From assembly GCA_022113835.1 (NCBI GenBank), contig JAILWY010000007.1:12563001-12627000 (forward strand): a stretch of DNA of 64,000 nucleotides. The letters are read 5' to 3'. Under the pieces are notes generated by a model. That model made no database searches and was not told the DNA's origin. It worked only from the letters and a program-made list of their open reading frames with translations. The DNA is from Atopsyche davidsoni (Eukaryota; Arthropoda; Insecta; Trichoptera; Hydrobiosidae). This document shows positions 36,700 to 48,169 of the stretch, one piece after another (within the stretch, counting starts at the first letter, position 1; the number at the start of each line of letters is the position of its first letter). Both the position numbers and the translations under genes were made by a program.

Positions 36700-36970
36700 C
36701 CGCTTGATTGAACTATTTGTTTTTTTGATATTTAGTAACTTGGAAAGATCTTATCAGGCGTCCAACTCCTCCGGAGCCCCTGGCTTGTGGTCCATGCCCA
36801 TATTGCCTGCGCTGAGCGTCTATTGGTACATCCCGGGATATGCGCAGTTGTCGAGTGGATTCGGTCGCAAAACTGATGAGCGTGGGATTCTTGGAACTGA
36901 CCAGCTCCGCACCGGCGTCGGGTATTACCATTTCATTGTATTCACAATTGAGATCATTATCTGGAACTTA
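36700..36970. other. GC-rich island open on both strands
   Basis: Several frames on both strands stay open across this patch, so openness carries no coding information. One minus frame (from about 36960 to 36740) has a plausible acceptor. A plus frame has an NSSGAPGLWSMPILP segment. I cannot choose between exon and regulatory island. Confidence 0.25.
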
Positions 36971-37063
36971 AAATACGTAGTCATTAGTTACTGTGGCATT
37001 TTGTTTAGTCGATGCTCGATTTGTAAAGGTTCTGATGTAAATGCTTTGCTGTGGTTTGCACAG

Positions 37064-37090
37064 TCATTTAGTGTCCGGTACACTAAATGA
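37064..37090. repeat. Perfect 11-bp inverted repeat
   Basis: TCATTTAGTGT and its exact inverse flank a 5-bp centre. Function unknown; it could be a transcription-factor dimer site or a small footprint of a foldback. Confidence 0.6.
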
Positions 37091-37739
37091 TCTACGTACA
37101 TCGTGGTTTCATGATATTATTCACTTTTGCTCTTGAATATCTATAAAAGCGAAAACTGGTGCCTAAGTCATAGTTTTAAGAAGACCTGGTTTACATACGA
37201 AAGGCAACTGGTGCCTAAACCATCCAAAATACAAGTATGCTATTGGTTATGTGCAAATCGGTTGCGATGTGTAGCTGGCATTTTCATAAAAGTTACGGAA
37301 AAATCAATGAGTAGGAGACACTTTAATCCAAATAAAAAGGTTAAAATAATAAAAAAACGTTTATTTTAGTTAAGACTGGCATTAATTATATTTATAAATA
37401 TGTACGTGTTTTATAGTAAAATTATTCCTGCTGAATATTTTCTCTTTGTTTTTGGGTACATCCAAATTTTGGGTATTATAGCATTCAGTGACGTATTATA
37501 TTTCAAGTCTGTATTTTCGCACTTTGTTTTGAATTATAGCAAAATGAAAATAACTGAAAAAAATTGTCTCATTAAAAGAATGCGTAGAAAAGGGATGATA
37601 TTTGCAAATGCAATAAATCTGAAATATCATAAACTTTTTTAGATTTTTTTAAAGTGGTTATAACATGTGTTTTGTTTGTAACAGTTTTGAAGCAAATAAA
37701 ATTGAATATCGATGTATTTTTAATTTATTTTTTTTATTT

Positions 37740-37960
37740 ACAAGTTATTGCCTGCGTGCTCTGGACTGCCAGCTCCGAGCACCATAAATCCAGGTGATTT
37801 TGTCGTCTGCGGTGCGCGACTATGGCCGGGCACATCCGCGGCGACTGCGTAGACTGATTGACAGCTGACGTAAGATATGACTCCCGACGCCGGCCGGTGC
37901 TCCATCTGATCTTCATTATTCCGGTTCCGAGGCTTTCAGATGGATAAGGGAAATATACGA
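37740..37960. promoter_or_regulatory. CpG-rich candidate enhancer with a TALE composite site
   Basis: A GC-rich island in AT-rich DNA. It holds TGATTGACAG at 37855-37864, the canonical PBX/Extradenticle-MEIS/Homothorax half-site pair. It also holds CCATAAA (37782-37788; complement TTTATGG, posterior-Hox-like) and the E-box CAGGTG at 37791-37796. There is no coding support. The call rests on motif clustering. Confidence 0.35.
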
Positions 37961-38059
37961 TGGCAACGCTAACAGGCTCCGCGCACAGCTCGCATGAAAG
38001 AAAATGCGAGTCGACACTATTGCGATTGCCTTCTTGCGTTAACGGGAACTCTGAAAATT

Positions 38060-39590
38060 ATCGCACAGTGATCAGTGATGAATCCACATTTTCACCCTTG
38101 AAGATTTGCTATTCATACAATATTGGGGGGATCAAATGAAGCCCATTTAAATTTCATTTAAACCCATCACGACCAGGTGCTCTAACCAGTTAAGTTACGC
38201 TTAACAGGTTAGATTACCTGGCCTCATAATCGTGAAGGTGTTGGCTTGAATTTTAACCTTTCACTCCATTCAGTATTTTTTAAAAGTATCACCTTATATA
38301 TTTTCACATAAATGTGGTGGTGTTAAGATGTATTTATTTACTATATACACGACATGGCTATTTGAAAAGGCACATGGCTAGGAGATAAAAAATAAGTATT
38401 AAGGTTTAGAATACAAATAGATGTTGGTAATATTAACATACAGATTATACATAAAGCTTGATATTATATAAAAAAAGTGTGTAGTATATATTTTTAAAAT
38501 ATTTTTAGTATGATATTCGGTAAAAAATAACTTTTTTTTATATATTTAAGAACATCAACATAGCTTTGTGCCTGAAAATCATAAATAACCCGTATTTTAC
38601 ATAAGCTACCGAAAGGCTGTATTGTTATGAAAAATACCTGCTGAGTTGTGTACACCGCGTTTAAAAACGAAAATAAATCACACTTTTATTTAATAAAACG
38701 CGCAGGTAATTTTTATGACTCTGAAAACGCACAACAATGTAAGATGAATAAAAACTATTTTTTGGAAGTTAAAGCCACCAGGTATAAATAATATATAGAA
38801 TTATGTACAGTGCCTACTACAGGCACTCGCAAACAAAACCCGGAAACTATAAACCACGCATCTATAGTATATTGCAGATATTGCAGCAGTTATACAATCC
38901 TATACGCAAGCTGACATTACGTTTATCCTATACAGATATCAAGCACGCGGTTATCCGTAGAATTGGTTATGTCAACATCGTTCGCAGGGAGTATCAAAAT
39001 AATAATTTGAGCTTTGAAATCATTGAATAAATTTTTATATAAAATTTCCTAGTGCTTGCTTTTTTGCGTCACTTCATCCCCTAGTCTTAGTTTTACCGGG
39101 TTGTGTGGTCACACCCCTCGATTTTTGATTATCTGATTAGATCGTAGGTTAGATATGTTCAATAGACTATACCTTCTACTGTATTTTTTATATAAACTTT
39201 ACATAATAACAGATATGTTTCGTGTAGTAAACAGTAAGCCGTTTAAATCATAGTATGGACTACCGAGATTAATGCCGGGAACATGACAAAAAAAAATTAA
39301 TAGGCTTGAAGCAATGCCGTGTTCTCGCAGCTGTGAATTGGCTTTATTTGTATCGGCCTGTCGTATATCACCGAGAACACAGCTTCACGTGTTGTAAAAT
39401 ACCTCTGTGACATCGTAATGACACCGGGCATGAACATAACTTAATGTTTAATTTATTTCGGCATGTATAGTGATGACTGCGCGCCCGTTACAAGACAACA
39501 TTTTTATTTCTCAAAAATACCCACTTCAAAAATAATTTACTTAAATTTGATAGTCTAGTTGAGGGACAAGGCATTTGATTGGTGATGATC
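38060..39590. other. AT-rich intergenic stretch
   Basis: No supportable gene. A tRNA-like segment on the minus strand near 38190-38215 (taactggttagagcacctgg) could be SINE debris. A segment at about 39440-39490 resembles one at 39885-39930 (both contain gtttaattta and gatgactgcgcg), suggesting an old local duplication. Confidence 0.35.
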
Positions 39591-39595
39591 CAATT

Positions 39596-39803
39596 TTTAT
39601 TAATGATAAGGGTAACTTTTTATACTTTCTTCACTTTGAGTTTATTATAGTTTTAGCATGACTAGTTTCGACAAACAGACTTGGTCATCATTTTTGTTCT
39701 GCATCTGATGATGACCAAGTCTGTTGGTTGAAACTAGTCATGCTAAAACTATAATAAACTCAAAGTGAAGAAAGTTTAAAAAGTTACCCTTATCATTAAT
39801 AAA
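39596..39803. repeat. Long foldback: 95-bp arms around an 18-bp loop
   Basis: Arms 39596-39690 and 39709-39803 are near-perfect inverted complements (landmark TTTAGCATGACTAGTTTCGA on the left, with only a few mismatches). Flanking aaatttgatagt copies lie just outside (39543-39554) and at the right edge (39801-39812). No coding sequence. It is probably a foldback-type element or transposon end pair. Confidence 0.85.
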
Positions 39804-40504
39804 TTTGATAGTTTTTGTCTTTGAAGTTTTCTAATGAAGCTACGTCGGAATGACATATTTTAAATAGTCAAAATGAATGATTGCTTGTTTAATTTACTTC
39901 GATATGTTTATTGATGACTGCGCGAATGATAAAATATTTTTAATAAATTTGAAGAATACTCGCGTTCAAAATAATAACGATAGACGTAAAAATATAAAAA
40001 TCAAATATGATAATTTTGGCTTTTGTAATTGATAAGTGATGACTGTATATGAGATTATGCCAAATATTTAAAATTTGCAATCAAAGTATAAAGCCCGCTT
40101 TTTCTATGAAAAGCATTGATTAAATGTGAATTAATTATTAATATTACCAGATTTGCATTTTGTGTTGTTTCAAGATCACGTTTGAAGTTGATGAATTTAT
40201 AAAAAAATAATATCAGAAAGGTCTGCGAAAAACAGCTACGGTAAGGGGACTTCTGATCTAAAGTTAAAATTAAATTAAAGTTTTTTTGGGCGTTGCACTG
40301 CTCTATGTGTTCATTCTTCCGACGTTTCGGGGATTTCTTTTAAATAAGATGGTCCTTGGAGGAAAACAACAACTCGAATCAGCTCATAACAATGGCTGAC
40401 AAAACCTACGAACATGACTAAAATTTTTCATCTGAGAGTTGCATCAAAACGTGATTTCGTGTTTTTAGAGTTACGTCACGCTCAGCTGTTATTTTCTTCT
40501 TTTT

Positions 40505-40775
40505 TTGGCTTAAGAAAGCATCCTGAGGTGCCGCTTCCACTCTGCCGCGACGAGTGTCTGACAGACCGTGTCCCCATCGCAGTCGGGTCCGATCAGCGCG
40601 TCGGACCGACGTGCACTATCATCGCAGCCGCTTACGCCACGCACCGTCCGATCAGATACGACCGTCGGCCGCGCCGCCATTGTTTGGCACAGCCGCGAGG
40701 TCCCATGGACAATATTTGGCGTTTAACCGAGCCAGGGGACTCCAAGAGAGCGAAGTGCAAGAAAACAGCAAGCTC
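40505..40775. promoter_or_regulatory. CpG-rich island, candidate regulatory element
   Basis: Dense CpG and GC in AT-rich surroundings, including cgatcagcgcgtcggaccga and a second cgatcagatacgaccgtcgg. Overlapping open frames have no domain. It ends where the LINE-linked repeat begins at about 40880. Confidence 0.25.
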
Positions 40776-40879
40776 ATAATGATAGCCATAACAACAATTT
40801 TGAGAATCCTTAAAATACCGTTCCGAGTCCTTTACACACGCTCAGGGTACAGAATGGCAGCCATGCACGAGCAACAGAA

Positions 40880-41545
40880 TCGGGAGAGCTCTGGAAGTAC
40901 CTTGTCGAGGTGGGGGGCTCTTGTTATTGTTTCTCTAAGTATCCGATGTAAACGCCAGAGCTTATATAATAATGCTATTGGGCAGCAGCAATTGGCAGAA
41001 TTTTCCTTCTAATATAAAACTGCGCTGTAGAAGAACCCGAACACTAATTCAGCATAGATTAATGCTCAGGGAGATGGTCGCCAACCTCTCTGAGGAGGGG
41101 CACCCGATAAAGAAGAAAATACCATGGGTGGACCGCTTCACAAATGAGAGGGTCTTGCATGGAATACGCAAAGAAAGAGAACTGAAGGTGGAAAAAAAGC
41201 GTAAGGACTCTTATTTTGGCTATATTTTTTGTAACAATAAATATAACATCATACAGCTGATTGTCCAAGGAAAAAGAAAGAAACTTTCGTGGAGTGGAGT
41301 TTACGCCGGTGGCTGGAAGTTGGAAGTACAGCAGAATTATTGAGACTGGCCCAGGATATAAATATGTCCGATGAAACCTTCTTTGAGGAGAGGCATCAGA
41401 AGAAATAAAAAATTATAAAATGAAAATCATTGATTTATATATTAATAAAAACAACGCAGCTGTCAATCTTTGGGATGGATCCAAGTTATGATAATTTTGA
41501 ATTAGTGAGACTAGCTCAGGATAAGATCCGTTGAAATACTCGCCA
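40880..41545 (+). mobile_element. LINE-derived composite fragment (copy 3 of the dispersed repeat)
   Basis: Starts with the same 3' block as 1-205 and 9830-10010. From about 41050 a frame reads LMLREMVANL, then KKIPWVDRFTNERVLHGIRK and ERELKVEKKRKDSYFGYI, a typical LINE post-palm segment. LLRLAQDINM and ELVRLAQDKIR copies of the C-terminal motif follow at about 41340 and 41500. A C-terminal motif precedes the post-palm motif, so at least two truncated copies are joined head to tail. All are disrupted. Confidence 0.7.
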
Positions 41546-41739
41546 ACCTCCTATAAGGTGAGGCCCTAGAAGATTTTTGATATTATTTAGAGAGCTATTT
41601 TTCGGCTCAATTTTCACTAAGTTCTATTATATTTTATGCAATCGATTCTTCTCTGGCACACAGCCTCCTCCAATGCGAATCTAAGCATGTATAACATTTT
41701 ACGACAGATGCTTGTGCTCGGCCAATTAAAAACACTTCC

Positions 41740-41900
41740 ACGTGTCGGGTAACATTCCCGCAGCGCCTTGCGGACACCTGCACCGACAATTAACCCGTCG
41801 CGACCCTCTCCCACCTGCTATCGCGGGTCATCGCCGGCTTTGCACAACTCTATTGTCTGCTCTGAGCCGACCTGGAGTGCCGGTCTGAAGTGAAGATCTG
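41740..41900. promoter_or_regulatory. GC-rich island with E-boxes, candidate regulatory element
   Basis: CACCTG E-boxes at 41775-41780 and 41812-41817, and a homeodomain-like acaattaac between them, in a CpG-rich patch. No coding support. Confidence 0.27.
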
Positions 41901-44339
41901 ACCAAACAGAAGATGTGGGTAAATTAAGTAATTAGCGAACTACAGGTAATTATTTCTACAGTGAAAACTTTGGATTTGTAATGTATCTGATAAAGGAGAA
42001 AATATGAGACGAGGAGAGAACAGCGAAGGGGGCGACTGTCGCAGGTGAACTCGCCGAGCAGAAGATATGTGTAAAAGGTTGCAGTGAAATATATAAAAAT
42101 ACCGGTAATAATTTTGGCTTTGTAATGTATAATACAGAGGAGAGTATGACAAAAATAGTGAAAAGTAAAATTATGTCAAAAAAAAATAAAAATCAGTAAA
42201 CAGAGATGATGAGACGACCGTGAAGTAATAGATATCATATATACAAAAAATGCAAATTAATTTTCAAAAATTGGCAAAAGATAAGTAGATATGTTGAGTT
42301 TACTCTGTTTAGATATGGATTTCAACACAAACGCTTAAATACACAAAAAAATTATAATTCATGTCTGACGTCTTAATCAGCTCTCCGTCTTATCGTTTTT
42401 ATTTGATATTATGTTAATAATGCGCTGTTCGTGTGTGCATATATTATGTTCTTCGAGTTGTAAAAAGCGTACTTAGCGCGGCGTGAAATCGCGGTCCTTT
42501 TATGGATAACAGTTATGTATAAGAACTATTAAGGCAAGCTATTGTGATCCAATTAAATCAATCATCTTTCAGGCTCGGACAGTGTACAGACCGACATACA
42601 AAAGTTTGCGTGTGAGCTAGAGCGCTAATGATGATTTAGAAACTGCCAGAATTTAAAAAACCTCCCCTAGAAACGAGATGATTTCAATTTTTTATATATT
42701 AGCGTCTTGAAGTTATTTGACAAAAAACATATTTAATATTTTTCACTACCAATTTTAATAAAAGATAAAACAATTGAACAAAGTTGCTTTTATTAAAACT
42801 ATAAAATATTTTATTCTTATTAAAAAATCCGTGTAGCGTATTTAAACTGAAAAAAATTGTATTTATAGATAAATAATTCATTTTAAATAAATTTATTAGA
42901 GAATAACAAAACCCAGTTATTCAAAACGTGTTTCAAGATTACCTGTAAGATTATTGAAAGGCTTCTATCGCCTTGCAATACTGTCGTTAGTACACATACT
43001 TTCAGGGGGTCTCGGAATCCCATTTACATAATTTTCTCTACGTTTAAAAGAAAATAACACTCTTTGAGTTAAGATTTATCTGATTAGTTTTATTAGTCAT
43101 TAGATATATTAGAAAATGCTGGAGATATACTAAACCGGAAGCAACCATTAATATCCCTGAATGGCTTACTCAATCATAAATCATAAATATTGACGTATAT
43201 CGCTCTTCAAATTATTATTTAAAAAAAAAAAAGGGTAGTACGATTTATTAAATTGTACGATAGTGAAATTAAATCTAATTTTGATATTTAAAGATAATTT
43301 TTTTGTCAAGCGCCAATACAATTGTGTCGACCTATACACATGAAGTGCGGCGCCAGTCCAAAACCACGATCAGTTAATCAAGCCAAGAGATTATCGTGTT
43401 ATATTCTAGTATTAGAATATTCTAGACTTATTATTTCGTATAATTTTCATTTGAGAATTAACCGCTCGGCCAGACTGACGTTGAATATTTTGCCATTATG
43501 TATTTTGCAATAATTTAATTAAATCATAAAGCAATGATTTTTAATTGGTGTATACCGGCATCAATTTTGTTGTCAACGGTCAAATTTAATTGAATTTATA
43601 TGACCGTGTCTTTAATTATAACTGTATTATTGCGTATGTAATTCTTTTACTAAAAAAAATATTTTACATATGTAATATATCATAAATTATTTGTATTCAA
43701 AATAATTTAAGAAAAATAGATGTCATGATACTTTTACTTCTCAATAGAAATTATCAATTATAATATATATTAAGGTAGGTGCTTTCAATTAAAGGTAAAA
43801 AACAAATTTGAGTTTAAGTTTGCTATGTAAAATGTAACTAAATAAATACAAGTTGAGTAAATAAAATCGTAAGATAAGAGATAGCTAAATAACCTGCCAG
43901 GCAAGAGCAGATGTATGAGATTGATTTCTACCTTTTTCGTGAACAACCATTCGGAGATTTTTCTCATCGTTTTGTATCAGCAAAGATAATAATAATCATT
44001 AGTAGGATATTATTATATTTGAAATTTAAAAGCAAAAGATGGAGTTAAATGACTCATCAACACATTGTCGTGATATGGAGGACGATTCTCAGAATCTCAG
44101 AACAAATTGCTATCGGCCACCTGTTTGTGTGACTTTTTGGTCGTTTGTTACAATTTATTTGTACAGTGCGCTTAATGCATCCCGTCCATTCAAAAAGTCT
44201 ACTAAGTGTGATGATATAAAGCACAATTCTCAGAATTAGAGTAAGAAGACTCATCCACATATTGTCGTGATGTCGAGCGCAGGATCATAACTGACCAGGA
44301 AATTTAACAGATATATTTTTTTAGTCGATAGTCAGTTGT
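41901..44339. other. AT-rich intergenic stretch
   Basis: No supportable gene. Between about 44050 and 44285, gactcatc-acattgtcgtgat and attctcagaat each occur twice, a local imperfect duplication. A slightly GC-richer patch is at 42540-42640. Confidence 0.4.
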
Positions 44340-44610
44340 GTTGGTGCGTGTGTAGTGGGCTAAGTTCATCTCGTCGTCTGCAGGGCTCGTTGGCGTGCCA
44401 GCAACACGCAGGTAATGAACAATTAGCGACGGTCAGCTTGTAGGGCGTGGGATATGACAAGTAGCAAGGCGACTTGGAAGTGATCCGAGAATATGCAAAT
44501 CCCCCGTGGGCCCGGCAGAGGTGTGGACACCAATTAGTGGCCGGGAATATCATACACCGATCTGGTGCATTGTTCGCCACCCACCGGCACAAGGTGATGA
44601 AAAACCTCAT
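44340..44610. promoter_or_regulatory. GC-rich candidate enhancer with POU octamer and homeodomain sites
   Basis: A perfect POU octamer ATGCAAAT at 44493-44500, and CAATTAG sites at 44420-44426 and 44531-44537, in a GC-rich block with cccgtgggcccgg. Open frames here lack any domain. The assignment is by motif clustering only. Confidence 0.33.
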
Positions 44611-45472
44611 ACAAAAAAAAAATTTAAAGCACTATGTTCTACACTAAAGACATGCTTAATTTCAAGACTCGCCAAAGAAGCTTTAATAAGGCGAAAACGC
44701 TTACATTTTTTTTTTTCGAAATAGCCATTTGTTTGGTTATTAATCTTAGTGCTTTTTTTTATCATTATTAGTCTAACTATTTATGAATAAATTAATTCAA
44801 AATAAATGCATAGTATTAATTTTCAGTCTATTTACGGTAGTCCACGTGGGATATTGAATAAGCCCAGATACAGATACAGTTAATCATATTTGATTGATAC
44901 GATTTAATAAAAGGCAAAATAAGTAACAATTTTTTTGAGAGGTACAAAAATTTATTCGATTATGTCTGTTTTTGTATAAATTTTAAAATATTTTTATATT
45001 CAAATTAAATAAATATATTTTTGACACAAGTAAAATGCTACATTTATGTATTTATATTTTAATCTATTTGATGCAAAAAATACTATTCATGCGTTTTTTT
45101 ATACTGAAACCGAAATTAAATAAATATAATTTAAAAGCCTCTTATTCATTTTCTAATCGTAGATTATTGTAATTATTGCACCTGTGCTCCGATCGCTTAG
45201 TGCTATTTCTAATTGCCCATAATCGAAATATTCAATTAACAAAACAAAATTTGAAACAGCACCCAATAATTTCAACGCACGTCACGAAATCCAATATTGA
45301 AATAACGCAACATTAATTGAAATACTAAGATCTAAGTAATTAAATAATTTTTTTTTAGAAATAGTGAGTAAAAGTAACAGTTACTTTTTGCCCACCCAGT
45401 GCTATGTTTCAGTGGACTCCGTTCTTAACTTTGTGTGTACTAATAAATCATGTAGTATTTACCGAGGGTTTT

Positions 45473-45554
45473 AGAGAGGCTGCATTTGAATACAAAGACT
45501 TTATATAATTTATTTGTTTAGGCTTTGTAAAGTGTTCTTTAATGCAGCCTCTCG
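45473..45554. repeat. Short inverted-repeat pair
   Basis: AGAGAGGCTGCATT (45473-45486) and its complement (45541-45554) match over 13 of 14 bases, with a weaker inner match (aatacaaag against ctttgta). About 80 bp end to end. It may be a small MITE, but no clear target duplication was found. Confidence 0.4.
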
Positions 45555-45694
45555 TTCTATTTTTGTGGCGCTTTCTGTGTTATTATAATCTAAAAAAATA
45601 TTTACACCCAAAGTTTAGTATTACTCAATAACAGAAACTAGAATTAAGTAAATATTACTTAATCCTCCAAAGCTCTCTCCATTCTGTTGCTTGC

Positions 45695-46020
45695 GCATGG
45701 CTGCCATTCTGTTTCCTGGGCATATGTAAAGGATCGGTAATAGACTTGAAATGTTGAGGGGCTCCTGATATTGTTATCAAAATTAAATGTCAGAGCTTTG
45801 TTAGGAAATATTATATAATATTGCTATTGGGCAGCAGCAATACGCAAACTTTTCCTTCGAATATAAAACTGCGCTGTTGAAAGGGCTGGAGACCCATAAA
45901 ACTATTCTCCCTAAGAAAATTATGAACAGAGAAAGATATATTTTCAGTTAGATGGTCATCAATCTTATTTGAGGATATGCATACAAAAAATAAGAAGAGA
46001 CGTTACTCTGATATGAAAAA
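45695..46020 (+). mobile_element. LINE-associated dispersed repeat (copy 4)
   Basis: Shares gctattgggcagcagcaata, cttttccttcgaatataaaa and the aaaattatgaacagag block with the other copies. A decayed DMV-NLI segment follows, corresponding to the end of the LINE frame at 41 kb. Confidence 0.6.
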
Positions 46021-46372
46021 AAAAATCTAAATAGTAATTGCATTTTATGCACTGCAGATTTTGCTTATGACGAGAAAAAACTTTTATATTAAGTTATTGA
46101 ATATTTAGTTTCAATAACAGAAATTGAAACCTACGACTCCTATTTAAAAAGGTTATAACTGAATAGTTGATTAAGTTTGATATATATTAAATCATAACCA
46201 ATCATGATTCCCTTATAACGGATTCCACACTTCCTACACCGGTTATGTTTATACAATGTTGCAGCGTGTACGGTGTTGAAACAAAATTAATTATTAAATT
46301 AATTCAGAGAAATTGCAGTTAATACTTTATTTTAAAAAATATATAAAAAACAGAAATTCAATAAAAAAAACG

Positions 46373-46441
46373 ATATATATATATATATTAAATAAATATA
46401 TATATATATATAAATAAATATATATATTCAAAATAAATATA

Positions 46442-46474
<33 letters not shown>

Positions 46475-46481
46475 TTATTTT
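46373..46481. repeat. Compound (AT)n/AAATAAAT repeat
   Basis: Alternating AT runs interrupted by aaataaat units, over about 110 bp. Confidence 0.9.
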
Positions 46482-47240
46482 GAAGCCTCTCTGTGTCATT
46501 TTTTCAATTTTCAGACGTAGTTCAATTCTGAAAGGCTGATCTACTAAAATAATAGTTTGTTGTGCAATCCATGTGACTCATTTTATAGTTTGTTAAGTAA
46601 CTCTGCTGATTAGACTTTTAAATAACTAAAAACATAAATACGGGTGCTTGCATGTGTAATTTTGTGTAAATAACTATTTTTACTACTAAAATAAGAATAT
46701 TGATTTCATAACTTATTATAATCGATTAGAAAGTACGTATATGGATTCTTTAGTTTTACTATTAATATTATCTACTGCTTATTTCGTTATTTCTGTATTG
46801 AATATATCTTTTAATGATTTCAAGATAATAAATAGAAGTTTCTTACAATTACAACTTCACGTCAATCCAGCGGTTCACTCATTCAGCAGCATCACATTTT
46901 TTTTCAGAATTTTCTACCTCCTTTGAAAACAAAAGTAATCCATGTGATTTGAAGCAGCCAACGAAATTAGCCACTAGGACATCTATTATAGAGGCAATAG
47001 TCGCTTGCTGGGGCTGCTGGACTTGGTCCGGGTTCGGTTCTCGCCGGTGAATGTTTAAGTGACCTACCATATTGGGACTAAATAGAAATGTTGCCCAGTT
47101 GCTCACCTTCTCGTGCGTGGCTCGACAGGGTTGTATTCAAATTTTGTTGCTATGCCGAAAAAAAAAAACCACGACGAAACGAAAATCCATGGTTGTAGTT
47201 TTGATAATCGAAAATCAACATAATATTATCTGACTAATTA
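46482..47240. other. Intergenic, possible SINE-like segment
   Basis: About 46860-47110 is less AT-rich and contains gggttcggttctcgccggtg, which resembles a tRNA B-box. No matching A-box or second copy was found. The 75-codon minus-strand frame over it has no recognised domain. Confidence 0.25.
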
Positions 47241-47242
47241 TA

Positions 47243-47800
47243 CAGGGTGTCAAAAAAGAGTATCGGGTGAATGGAATAGTGACCGTTATTGCAATATGCT
47301 GCGAAAATTTTTGGGCCCAGATTTGCAGGAGTTTCATGGTTTCAACTCAAAAACGTGGTTCCAACAAGACTTGCCATACATCCAATCAAGAAGAAGAAGC
47401 TGTTAACGAATTATTCCCTAATAAGGTCATTTCACGTAGATGTAACATCAACTGGCCTCCCAAAAGCCTCGACCTTAGCCCTCTTGACTATTTCGTATGG
47501 GGTTACCTTAGAAGTAGGCTTTATGAGAATGATCCGATGAACACGGGAATAACGGAATTGAAACAAAATATCAGGTCAGAAATGGCAGCAATATCGAGGG
47601 TGTTAGCGTGTTATCAGCAATCTTTGTTCCAGATTGGAAGAGAGCCAGCAGCGTAACGGTCACCATTTGGATAACATCGTCTTTTTAAAATAATTTTCCA
47701 TTTTGAATTCTTATAATCAACAATTAAAAAAAATACTTGATTACTAGTAGTTTTTGTTTTACTAAACTAACAAATACCCGATAATCTCTTTGGACACTCG
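47243..47800 (+). mobile_element. Mariner-type (DDE_3) transposon remnant, 558 bp
   Basis: Imperfect terminal inverted repeats: CAGGGTGTCAAAAAAGAGTA at the left and, on the other strand, CGAGTGTCCAAAGAGATTAT at the right; both continue into CGGGT. TA flanks lie at 47241-47242 and 47801-47802. The inside (47330-47656) encodes only the C-terminal third of a transposase: a decayed HTS segment, then WPPKSLDLSPLDYFVWGYLR with the last catalytic-type Asp, and an ELKQNIRSEMAAI tail. The N-terminal DNA-binding part and the earlier catalytic residues are missing, so it is an internal-deletion derivative. Confidence 0.8.
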
Positions 47801-48079
47801 TATAATATACTTTTTTTTTTACATAATATTAGTGTTTTTTTTTTATTTAACAGATGTAGACAATCACATTGAATTATTATGAATTGTAACGCATTATTAT
47901 TTGATTACAACATATTTTGTTTACAATAAAACTCAGCATAACTCATATACACACATTTAATAAATTTTTCTCATTTCTGTAAACGAACATAGAAAAAAAA
48001 TTCCTTGTCTCCGAATCAAAAATATTTTCAAGTCAATTTTATTTATTTTTTTAATATTTTTTTTTCTCTCAACGCACAG

Positions 48080-48169
48080 TTCCAAATGCGGGACTGCCGA
48101 GAAGTTTCGCAATACTCCAAGAACTGTTACGGGCACGGCAATAGTACAAACTCTACCCAAATGTCACGT
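48080..48169 (+). CDS. Possible isolated 90-nt exon of a gene with large introns
   Basis: A long pyrimidine tract and CGCACAG acceptor precede 90 nt that end at a strong donor (ACGT|GTGAGT). Read in phase 0 it gives 30 codons with DCREVSQYSKNCYGHG and a possible glycosylation segment NST. A second frame is also open, so the frame is not certain. No partner exon was found nearby. It could also be non-coding. Confidence 0.3.

Noticed and set aside
36713..36931. Minus-strand frame ending in RRQYGHGPQARGSGGVGRL, considered as a neuropeptide or receptor exon
   Set aside because: The opposite strand and other frames are equally open across the same GC patch, and the exon phase does not fit the next candidate exon.
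38803..39030. 75-codon plus-strand frame
   Set aside because: Composition is not clearly protein-like and there are no domains or flanking splice sites.
39705..39726. Complete functional hammerhead ribozyme
   Set aside because: The core and stems II and III can be drawn, but stem I beside CTGATGA does not pair, so only a resemblance is claimed.
40414..41012. Two overlapping frames over the 40.5-kb CpG island running into the LINE repeat
   Set aside because: They cross a boundary between unrelated sequences, so they are chance frames.
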